Positions 1-4,895 of a stretch of 5,332 nucleotides of DNA are shown piece by piece (position 1 is the stretch's first letter; every line of letters starts with the position of its first letter). Under the pieces are notes generated by a model. The model worked only from the letters and a program-made list of their open reading frames with translations. It was not told where the DNA came from and ran no database searches. Made by a program: the position numbers and the translations under genes. The stretch comes from Nanobdellota archaeon (lineage in GTDB: Archaea > Nanobdellota > Nanobdellia > Woesearchaeales > B3-WOES): the NCBI GenBank assembly GCA_023131705.1, contig JAGLZG010000012.1, positions 1 through 5,332 of the forward strand, given 5' to 3'.

Positions 1-279
1 AAGGAAGCTTTAAAATTAAAAAATATTTTAAGAAAAGTTAAAGATAAAAATGCTTATTCTGTTGCTGAGTTAGGTATAGGCACTAACAACAAAGCAAAGA
101 TAACTGGTAATATATTAGAAGATGAAAAAGCTATGGGAACTGCGCATATTGCTCTTGGCAATAACAAATCTTATGAAGGGAAAATAGATGTTCCAATACA
201 TGTTGATGGTGTTTTTTTCAAACCAACAATAATTGTAGATGATAAAAAAATAATGGAAAATGGCAAACTTCTTATATAG
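1..279 (+). CDS. M29-like aminopeptidase (aminopeptidase T type), C-terminal fragment
   Basis: The reading frame is open from base 1 and ends with TAG at 277-279, giving the last 92 residues of a protein whose start lies outside the window. The translation contains AELGIGTN, then GNILEDEKAMGTAHIALGNN, then KIDVPIHVDGVFFKPTI and a short terminal strand ending GKLLI. This order is typical of the C-terminal half of archaeal M29-family metallo-aminopeptidases, cytoplasmic enzymes that remove N-terminal residues from peptides. Metal-binding candidates by analogy with the family are the Glu of AELGIG (codon 67-69), the His of TAHIALG (145-147), and the His and Asp of PIHVDG (199-201 and 205-207). 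The ligand assignment is inference, because spacing in this short archaeal form differs from the bacterial enzymes. The downstream DJ-1-family gene begins 29 bases later on the same strand and may be co-transcribed. Confidence 0.82.
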   Translation, partial: KEALKLKNILRKVKDKNAYSVAELGIGTNNKAKITGNILEDEKAMGTAHIALGNNKSYEGKIDVPIHVDGVFFKPTIIVDDKKIMENGKLLI

Positions 280-296
280 GCTAATATTTTATTTTT

Positions 297-305
297 GAGG
301 GTGAT
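297..305 (+). promoter_or_regulatory. Shine-Dalgarno site of the DJ-1/PfpI gene
   Basis: GAGGGTGAT lies just before the ATG at 309. Its GGTGAT part (300-305) is complementary to the conserved AUCACC near the 3' end of 16S rRNA. It is the clearest ribosome-binding site in the window and fixes the start. Its presence fits a gene translated from an mRNA with a leader, probably a read-through transcript from the aminopeptidase gene. The other genes with good TATA boxes here appear leaderless. Confidence 0.7.
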
Positions 306-308
306 AAA

Positions 309-833
309 ATGACAGATGTTATTTTTGTAATTGCGCAAAACAACTTCCAGCCTGTAGAGTTGATGGATACAAAGGAAGCATTGCAGAAAAAGGGATTTAG
401 CTGTGATATAGCAAGCAAGACCACTATGAAGGCAAAAGCTACAGATGGAATGAGCGTAATGCCTGATATTTCTATTAAGGATGTTATTGGAAGTATAGAT
501 CTGTATAAAGCAGTTGTTTTCATTGGAGGCGGAGGTTCAGAGCAGTATTTTGATGATGAAGAAGCATTAAGTTTAGCTAAGATTTCTTATGAAAAAGGAA
601 AGGTTACAGCAGCAATATGCATTGCGCCGGTAATACTTGGTAATGCTGGTATTTTAGAAGGGAAAAAGGCAACAATCTGGGATAATGAGAAAGGAGAGTT
701 TGCAAAAAAGATAGAGGCAAAGGGCTCAGAACACACTGGAAACGATGTTGAGGTTGATGGAAAGATTGTAACTGCAAATGGTCCTGGTGCCGCAACTGAT
801 TTTGGGAATAAGATTGCTGAATTATTAGAATGA
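309..833 (+). CDS. DJ-1/PfpI family protein (class I glutamine amidotransferase-like fold)
   Basis: The 174-residue product spans a complete DJ-1/PfpI domain. Residues 1-20 form the first strand and the turn with the conserved acid E17 (FQPVEL). GGGGSEQY at about 73-80 is the loop before the nucleophile elbow. AAICIAP holds the nucleophile Cys104. GILEGKKAT follows at 114-122, and TANGPGAATDFGNKI near the end closely resembles the C-terminal segment of DJ-1 and E. coli YajL. The His that follows Cys in PfpI proteases is Ile105 here, so proteolysis by the PfpI mechanism is unlikely. The DJ-1/YajL-like Cys-Glu pair is intact. Family members are cytoplasmic and have been tied to oxidative-stress response, glyoxal/methylglyoxal detoxification or protein repair; which applies here cannot be read from sequence. 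No signal peptide or membrane segment is present. The start is supported by the Shine-Dalgarno site at 297-305. Confidence 0.88.
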   Translation: MTDVIFVIAQNNFQPVELMDTKEALQKKGFSCDIASKTTMKAKATDGMSVMPDISIKDVIGSIDLYKAVVFIGGGGSEQYFDDEEALSLAKISYEKGKVTAAICIAPVILGNAGILEGKKATIWDNEKGEFAKKIEAKGSEHTGNDVEVDGKIVTANGPGAATDFGNKIAELLE

Positions 834-843
834 AATTATTATT

Positions 844-862
844 GCCTTTTGGCTGTTATTTT
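844..862 (+). terminator. possible weak terminator after the DJ-1 gene
   Basis: A tiny inverted repeat, GCC-TTTT-GGC (844-853), is followed by TGTTATTTT (854-862), ten bases after the DJ-1 stop codon. Archaeal termination mostly needs a U-rich run, and this short one lies just before the aspS promoter, where termination would make sense. The stem is only three base pairs, so the call is tentative. Confidence 0.3.
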
Positions 863-894
863 AAATGCCATTTTTATTAGAGAAAACAACAAAC

Positions 895-902
895 TTTAAA
901 TA
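895..902 (+). promoter_or_regulatory. archaeal TATA box of aspS
   Basis: TTTAAATA sits with an A-rich purine stretch (GAAAACAACAAAC, a BRE-like element) directly upstream. Its first base is 30 bases before the ATG at 925, which places transcription initiation at or very near that ATG. This supports a leaderless aspS mRNA and the shorter protein start. The ten bases CTTTAAATAT (894-903) recur exactly in the gatA promoter (4864-4873). Confidence 0.75.
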
Positions 903-924
903 TTATTCTATTAATCCTTTGTTT

Positions 925-2679
925 ATGCTAAGAACACATAATTGTGTAGAATTGAGAAAAAAAGATATAGGAAAAAAGGCAGAGTTATGCGGATGGGTCT
1001 CTACCAGAAGGGATCATGGCGGTGTTATATTTATTGATTTAAGAGACAGGTATGGAATAACCCAAGTAGTTTTTAATCCAGACAAATCATTTTTCAAGGA
1101 AGCTGAGCATTTTAGAAGAGAGGATGTTATTTCTGTTAAAGGAAAGGTAGTGGCAAGAAAAAAGGATATGGAAAATAAGAATCTGCCAACAGGAGAGATT
1201 GAGGTTGTTGTTGAAGAGCTTGATGTAATTAGCAAGGCAGATGTCCCTCCTATTGAGATCGAGGACAGGGTTGAGGCAAATGAAGATACTAGATTAAAGT
1301 ATAGGTATCTTGATTTAAGAAGGCCAAAGATGATTAATAATTTAGTATTTAGGCATAAGGTAGCTCAGGCAGCAAGAGAGTTCTTTAATAATAATGGATT
1401 TATTGATATTGAAACCCCTATTCTTGTGAGAGCAACACCAGAGGGTGCCCGTGATTATATTGTTCCTTCAAGGACAAACCCTGGAAAGTTTTTTGCTCTG
1501 CCGCAAAGCCCTCAGTTGTATAAACAGATTTTGATGATTTCTGGTGTTGACAGGTATTACCAGTTTGCAAGATGTTTAAGAGATGAAGATTTAAGACAGG
1601 ACAGGCAGCCAGAACATACTCAAATGGATTTTGAGATGAGCTTTGTTGATGAAAAAGACATTATAGAGTTTACTTCTGATCTTTACAAATATATTTTTAA
1701 GAACATCTTAAAAAAGGATATTGGAAAAATTCCTATTTTAACTTACAAAGAAAGCAAGGACAGATACGGAACAGACAAGCCCGATTTAAGGTTTGGTTTA
1801 GAACTGATTGATGTGACTGATATTGTTAAAGATTCTGATTTTGAGGTTTTTAAAAATGTTATAAAAAATGGTGGAATTGTTAAATGTATAAATCCAACTG
1901 ACATGCCCAGGAAAGAGATTGATGACTTAATAGATTTCTGCACTAAAAATGCAGCAAAAGGAATGGCCTGGATGAGGGTTGGAAAGCAGGGGTTGGAAAG
2001 CAATATTGTCAAATTTTTTAATAAAGATATTCAGAAAAGATTATTGGAAAAAACAAAAGCTAAACAAGGCTCTGTTTTAATGTTCATTGCTGATGAAAAG
2101 GAAAAAACAAATGAAATCTTATCTTTGTTAAGGCTTGAACTGGGTAAAAGATTAAAATTAATCAAAGATGAGTTTAAGTTTTGCTGGATTGTGGATTACC
2201 CTCTGTTTAAATGGAATTCTGATGAAGATAGATGGGAGCCAGAACACCACATGTTTACTTCTCCAAAAAAGGAGTATATCAAAGATTTAGAAAAAGATCC
2301 TGGCAAAGTTATTGGAAATTTGTTTGATATTGTCTTAAATGGTGTTGAGCTTGGCTCTGGCTCAATAAGGGTTCATGATCCTGAAATCCAGAAAAGAATA
2401 ATGAAAATAATTGGCTTAAGCGAAAAAGAGGCTGAAAAGAAATTTGGATTCTTGTTAGAAGCTTACAAATATGGGGCGCCTGTGCATGGGGGCATGGGTC
2501 TTGGCTTTGACAGGCTGGTTGCTATGATGCTTGGAACAAATGATATAAGGGAAGTTATTGCTTTCCCAAAGAACAAGAATGCAGAAAACCCGATGGATAG
2601 CTGTCCAAATGAAGTTCCTGATGAACAGTTGAAAGAGCTGAATATTAAAAGCACTTTTGTTAAGAAAAGTTCTAAATAG
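925..2679 (+). CDS. aspS: aspartyl-tRNA synthetase, bacterial type, probably non-discriminating
   Basis: The 584-residue cytoplasmic enzyme ligates Asp to tRNA-Asp and probably also to tRNA-Asn. The order is an N-terminal OB-fold anticodon-binding domain (about 1-105), the class II core with YRYLDLRRP (126-134), motif 1 region GFIDIETPIL (158-167), Asp-binding QSPQLYKQ (194-201), motif 2 RDEDLRQDRQPE (219-230), a GAD-type insertion (about 300-410), GSGSIRVHD (477-485) and motif 3 GLGFDRL with Arg530. The insertion, the C-terminal tail and the near-590 length are bacterial features; archaeal/eukaryotic AspRS is shorter and lacks GAD. His31 in RRDHGG matches the residue linked to tRNA-Asn acceptance in Pseudomonas AspRS, where the discriminating E. 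coli enzyme has Leu. The second reported position, Gly in Pseudomonas, is Asp81 by my hand alignment. An in-frame ATG at 865 exists, but it lies upstream of the TATA box and adds 20 residues foreign to the family, whose members begin M-(x)-RTHxC. Confidence 0.95.
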   Translation: MLRTHNCVELRKKDIGKKAELCGWVSTRRDHGGVIFIDLRDRYGITQVVFNPDKSFFKEAEHFRREDVISVKGKVVARKKDMENKNLPTGEIEVVVEELDVISKADVPPIEIEDRVEANEDTRLKYRYLDLRRPKMINNLVFRHKVAQAAREFFNNNGFIDIETPILVRATPEGARDYIVPSRTNPGKFFALPQSPQLYKQILMISGVDRYYQFARCLRDEDLRQDRQPEHTQMDFEMSFVDEKDIIEFTSDLYKYIFKNILKKDIGKIPILTYKESKDRYGTDKPDLRFGLELIDVTDIVKDSDFEVFKNVIKNGGIVKCINPTDMPRKEIDDLIDFCTKNAAKGMAWMRVGKQGLESNIVKFFNKDIQKRLLEKTKAKQGSVLMFIADEKEKTNEILSLLRLELGKRLKLIKDEFKFCWIVDYPLFKWNSDEDRWEPEHHMFTSPKKEYIKDLEKDPGKVIGNLFDIVLNGVELGSGSIRVHDPEIQKRIMKIIGLSEKEAEKKFGFLLEAYKYGAPVHGGMGLGFDRLVAMMLGTNDIREVIAFPKNKNAENPMDSCPNEVPDEQLKELNIKSTFVKKSSK

Positions 2680-2685
2680 AAGAGA

Positions 2686-3342
2686 TTAATCTTCATCAAA
2701 TTTGCTTTCTATAAGATTTGTGAGTTTATCAAGATATTGCTCTGCATCCTTACCTTGTGCAGTTACAGTTATTTTTTCCCCTTTACTCGCAGCCAGTGTC
2801 ATTATACCAATTATGTTTTTCCCCTTTACTTTTTTCCCTTCTTTTTCTACAAAAATCTCTGATTGAAATTTATTAGCAAGTTGAACAAATAAAACTGCTG
2901 GTCTTGCATGCAGCCCAAGCTGATTTGATATTTCAAATTTTAGTTGGAATTCATCATCCTTAACTTTAGTATAAGTATATAAAGGTAGATTATGTTCTGA
3001 AAGATTTTTCATAATATCTGTTTGTCCATCTTTATCAAGATAAGCATCTATTGAGTTGTCCTGCTTTAAAACACCAGAGATACAATTGATATTATCTTTT
3101 TCTAATTTTTTTATTCCAAGATAACGCACTTCTTTATTTTTTTTATCATAAATTATTAATCCAGAATCATCGCTATACTTCATCTTTTTTATCATTTCCC
3201 CTAAGGGAAACTTATGAATATCTATATGTTTTAATTTGTCTTCTTTTTCCAGTTTTAATACTTGATGTTCAAGAAAATCTTTATCTTCTGAATGTATTTT
3301 TACCAAATACTCTATATCACCAATATGTTTGCAATATTTCAT
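2686..3342 (-). CDS. HPr-domain phosphocarrier-like protein with a novel N-terminal region
   Basis: The 218-residue product has two parts. Residues about 132-215 are a clear HPr domain: FEISNQLGLHARPA with the phosphorylatable His145 and Arg147, then GKKVKGKNIIGIMTLAASKGE and the final helix. HPr passes phosphate from enzyme I to EIIA proteins in the PTS, or acts as a regulator. The position equivalent to the regulatory Ser46 of Gram-positive HPr is Asn176, so HPr-kinase control is not expected. Residues 1-130 are charged and soluble, without membrane segments or a signal peptide, and I do not recognise them. No Met lies near the domain junction, so the HPr part is not simply a separate downstream gene. 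The start is the first ATG after an in-frame TGA; no Shine-Dalgarno site is visible. No EI, EIIA or HPr kinase gene is near. The gene converges on aspS, with 6 bases between the stop codons. The HPr domain is certain; the cellular role is unknown. Confidence 0.88.
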   Translation of the reverse strand: MKYCKHIGDIEYLVKIHSEDKDFLEHQVLKLEKEDKLKHIDIHKFPLGEMIKKMKYSDDSGLIIYDKKNKEVRYLGIKKLEKDNINCISGVLKQDNSIDAYLDKDGQTDIMKNLSEHNLPLYTYTKVKDDEFQLKFEISNQLGLHARPAVLFVQLANKFQSEIFVEKEGKKVKGKNIIGIMTLAASKGEKITVTAQGKDAEQYLDKLTNLIESKFDED

Positions 3343-3371
3343 GTTATTTCATTCTTCACACTATCTGCCTC

Positions 3372-3383
3372 TTTTATTAAAAA
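3372..3383 (-). promoter_or_regulatory. possible TATA box of the HPr-fusion gene
   Basis: Read on the minus strand, the sequence is TTTTTAATAAAA, with a TTTAATAA core at 3381-3374. That core begins 39 bases before the start codon, predicting a leader of roughly 8-10 bases. The match is weaker than the other TATA boxes of the window, and the surroundings are AT-rich enough to produce it by chance. Confidence 0.35.
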
Positions 3384-3552
3384 TGATAGAATATAGAATG
3401 TTTTCTAAATACCCTATATATTCTGTAATTATCTTTTTTTCTAAAAATTTTGTTTTATATTTAAATTATGAATATGTTTTATTTGTTTTAATAGTTTATA
3501 AATCTTTCTATTTTTTTATACTTAAAGGTAGTAAAACGTTATTAGAGAAAAC

Positions 3553-3560
3553 TATATAAA
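3553..3560 (+). promoter_or_regulatory. archaeal TATA box of gatC
   Basis: TATATAAA is preceded by the purine-rich AGAGAAAAC (a BRE-like element). Its first base is 31 bases before the gatC ATG at 3584, placing the transcript start at or next to the start codon. There is no Shine-Dalgarno site before gatC, which agrees with a leaderless mRNA. Confidence 0.72.
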
Positions 3561-3583
3561 CTCCTAATCTAATCTCAAATATA

Positions 3584-3868
3584 ATGAAAGTAGATAAAGA
3601 GCTAATTGAGAAAGTAGCTTCTGTTGCAAGATTAAAACTGACAGATGCTGAAATAAAGAAGTTCTTGCCAGAGTTAAAAGAGGTTTTGGAGTATTTTTCT
3701 GAGCTTGACAAAGCCGATGTTAAGGGTGTAAAGCCAAGTTTTCAGCCTGTTGAGATAAAGAACCTGATGAGAGAAGACAAAATTAAAAAAAGTTTAACAC
3801 AGGAAGAGGCTTTAAGAAATACTTCTCATAAAAAGGATGGATATTTCAAGGGGCCAAGGGCTGTATAA
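3584..3868 (+). CDS. gatC: Asp-tRNA(Asn) amidotransferase subunit C
   Basis: The 94-residue protein has the family layout: an N-terminal helix with EKVASVARLKLTD (residues 9-21), a second helix ending in EVLEYFSELDKADVKGVKPS, then PVEIKNLMREDKI, and a C-terminal DGYFKGPRAV matching the conserved DGYFkvPrv end. GatC is the small belt subunit that wraps around GatA and stabilises the GatCAB complex, which converts Asp-tRNA-Asn to Asn-tRNA-Asn in the cytoplasm. In archaea GatCAB serves asparagine, because GatDE handles glutamine. Length is normal. The gene has its own TATA box and is probably leaderless. Its TAA is immediately followed by the ATG of the next gene. gatA lies about 1 kb downstream, beyond an opposite-strand gene, so the subunits are not in one operon here. 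Confidence 0.93.
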   Translation: MKVDKELIEKVASVARLKLTDAEIKKFLPELKEVLEYFSELDKADVKGVKPSFQPVEIKNLMREDKIKKSLTQEEALRNTSHKKDGYFKGPRAV

Positions 3869-4195
3869 ATGAAAACAACAGACTTAATTAAAAAAATGTT
3901 TTTTGAATTAATTCCTATATTGATAATGATAGCTTTAGTTCCTTTCTTAAAAGAGATGGTTTTGAGCGGGTTGTTTTTAGTTATGATTTTGATTGGCTTT
4001 AAAATAAAATATGAAAAAAAAGAAATAATTGTTTTTTTAATTGGTTTTATATTTATGACTCTTATAGAACTGTTTTTTATTAGCACTGGTGTAGAAACTT
4101 TCACGCACAATAGATTATTTGGGATACCTTTATGGCTCCCATTAATATGGGGTTATGGTTTTGTTGTAATAAAAAGGGTTGTTTCTGCCCTATGA
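3869..4195 (+). CDS. small membrane protein, translationally linked to gatC
   Basis: The 108-residue, strongly hydrophobic protein has about four predicted membrane segments: roughly 12-28, 30-45, 52-72 and 86-103. Short charged loops separate the second and third (KIKYEKK, 45-51) and the third and fourth. The last loop and helix are the most distinctive part: GVETFTHNRLFGIPLWLPL followed by IWGYGFVVIKR, with Glu67, Glu76, His80, Trp89 and Trp94. The pattern of an acidic residue in a helix followed by GxPLWxxxxW loosely resembles DUF2878-type membrane proteins, but I cannot make that assignment. The ATG directly follows the gatC TAA with zero intergenic bases and no good Shine-Dalgarno site, so translation probably depends on ribosomes finishing gatC. 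The gene ends 18 bases before the convergent DUF2238-like gene. It is real by ORF length, hydrophobic pattern and spacing; its function is unknown. Confidence 0.75.
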   Translation: MKTTDLIKKMFFELIPILIMIALVPFLKEMVLSGLFLVMILIGFKIKYEKKEIIVFLIGFIFMTLIELFFISTGVETFTHNRLFGIPLWLPLIWGYGFVVIKRVVSAL

Positions 4196-4210
4196 TAGAG
4201 AATCTTAGAA

Positions 4211-4232
4211 GAATTATTTTTTCTTTTTATTA
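4211..4232 (+). terminator. T-rich terminator for the gatC transcript, inside the convergent gene's end
   Basis: A plus-strand T-rich run (4217-4222 and 4224-4228, with flanking TTA steps) begins about 15 bases after the stop of the small membrane protein gene. Archaeal RNA polymerase terminates at such U-rich stretches without a hairpin. The same bases encode the Lys-rich tail (HNKKKK) of the opposite-strand gene, so the site would be shared between coding and termination roles. Confidence 0.45.
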
Positions 4233-4804
4233 TGATAATAAATTAAGTAAAAACATGCAGTGATTGAACCAAACAAGTTAAACATAAGATCTAGTGCATT
4301 ATTCATATAATTACCGACTTTTTCTGCTGCTCCAAAGAAAACAACTGCAACCAGTTCTGCAATCTCATTAAGTGCGCCCATTCCTAATGCGATTAAAACA
4401 AGCAGCAAAGGAAGTAACAGATTATTATATCTCAATCTTTTATCCAGATATGGGTGTAAAAGGCTGTAAGCAATAAGTGTTGCAACAAAGATTCCTATAA
4501 AATGGACAATAAAATCATATTTTACAATGCCATCAATAATCCAAATATCATATAACCTTGTGTTGCCTATGTAAATATTTCCTCCAAAGATGTGCATGGC
4601 TCCGACAAGCGTTAATCCCGCTATAACACCGGTTGACAGATGGAATTTTTTATGGTACAGAATAGTAATTGCAATCAATATTGACATGATAATGGTGTAA
4701 TAAAGAAATTCATAATTCCTGTTTATGATAGCTGTAACAGTAAATATTATTAAATAGCCTATTGTAAAGAATAGCATTGCTTTTAATTTGTTTATTTTAA
4801 ACAT
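4214..4804 (-). CDS. DUF2238/YjdF-like integral membrane protein
   Basis: The 196-residue membrane protein has about six hydrophobic segments (roughly 8-27, 32-50, 56-74, 97-118, 128-146, 173-190) and a cytoplasm-like HNKKKK tail. Polar residues within or beside the membrane segments follow the DUF2238/YjdF order: His71 before GGNIY, YDFIVHF with Asp97 and His101, NEIAEL with Glu147 and Glu150, and a GNYMNNALDLMFNLFGS stretch with Asp172, matching YjdF's YDRLxHF, YExxEW and GDxWDxxxDM motifs by eye. The conserved acids and histidines inside the membrane suggest an ion- or metal-linked or enzymatic site, but YjdF proteins have no settled function. VanZ-like proteins share a weaker version of the last motif and are the main alternative. 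The start at 4804 lies 31 bases from a minus-strand TATA box, so the mRNA is probably leaderless. The gene separates gatC from gatA. Confidence 0.78.
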   Translation of the reverse strand: MFKINKLKAMLFFTIGYLIIFTVTAIINRNYEFLYYTIIMSILIAITILYHKKFHLSTGVIAGLTLVGAMHIFGGNIYIGNTRLYDIWIIDGIVKYDFIVHFIGIFVATLIAYSLLHPYLDKRLRYNNLLLPLLLVLIALGMGALNEIAELVAVVFFGAAEKVGNYMNNALDLMFNLFGSITACFYLIYYHNKKKK

Positions 4805-4826
4805 ATCCTTACTGAAAATGTTTGGG

Positions 4827-4835
4827 TTTATAAAA
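4827..4835 (-). promoter_or_regulatory. archaeal TATA box of the DUF2238-like gene
   Basis: On the minus strand this reads TTTTATAAA. It begins 31 bases before the start codon at 4804, the same distance as for gatC and gatA, so transcription should begin at the ATG. It lies 29 bases from the plus-strand gatA TATA box, making 4805-4895 a compact divergent promoter region. Confidence 0.68.
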
Positions 4836-4864
4836 TTTGCTGAATATGGTATGAGAAAGAAAGC

Positions 4865-4872
4865 TTTAAATA
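4865..4872 (+). promoter_or_regulatory. archaeal TATA box of gatA
   Basis: TTTAAATA is preceded by the purine-rich GAGAAAGAAAGC. It begins 31 bases before the gatA ATG at 4896, and no Shine-Dalgarno site follows, so the mRNA is probably leaderless. The ten-base context CTTTAAATAT is identical to that of aspS, whose product works in the same pathway. The element is short and common in such genomes, so shared regulation is only a possibility. Confidence 0.75.
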
Positions 4873-4895
4873 TCTTGAAGTTAAATTCTTGATTA

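Larger units (their letters stand above)
3343..3583. other. T-rich intergenic region between two divergent genes
   Basis: This 241-base stretch has a clearly lower G+C than the flanking genes and several T runs on the plus strand (for example around 3432-3442 and 3511-3519). It carries the gatC TATA box near its right end, a possible minus-strand TATA box for the HPr gene near its left end, and a further TATA-like TTTATAAA at 3495-3502 with no obvious gene to serve. I see no tRNA, no GC-rich structured RNA and no repeat array. A plus-strand open frame covers much of it but has no coding character. Confidence 0.6.

Noticed and set aside
272..279. TTATATAG at the aminopeptidase stop codon as a TATA box for the DJ-1 gene
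   Set aside because: The predicted transcript start would fall at about 300-303, inside or just after the Shine-Dalgarno site, which would make that clear site useless. Co-transcription with the upstream gene fits better.
2679..2694. Inverted repeat GAAGA-GATTAA-TCTTC at the aspS/HPr convergent junction as a bidirectional terminator
   Set aside because: The stem is only five A/T-rich base pairs, it overlaps both gene ends and no T run follows on either strand, so it may be chance.
1014..2699. Several minus-strand open frames inside aspS
   Set aside because: aspS is a certain gene across this span; the antisense frames are Ser/Leu-rich shadows with no motifs or start signals.
3495..3502. TTTATAAA as an extra promoter for a small RNA before gatC
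   Set aside because: No GC-rich or structured sequence and no C/D-box pair follows it; in such AT-rich DNA the motif is expected by chance.
3329..3559. Plus-strand open frame of 76 codons (or 58 from the ATG at 3383) with many Phe, Tyr, Ile and Leu residues
   Set aside because: It overlaps the HPr gene start and runs through the T-rich intergenic region and into the gatC TATA box. The Phe/Tyr/Leu richness is what T-rich noncoding DNA gives, and no ribosome site is convincing. A small membrane peptide cannot be fully excluded.
3826..4110. Minus-strand open frame of 94 codons opposite the gatC end and the small membrane gene
   Set aside because: It is antisense to two better supported genes, Lys/Ile-rich with no recognisable motif, and is explained by the hydrophobic plus-strand reading frame.
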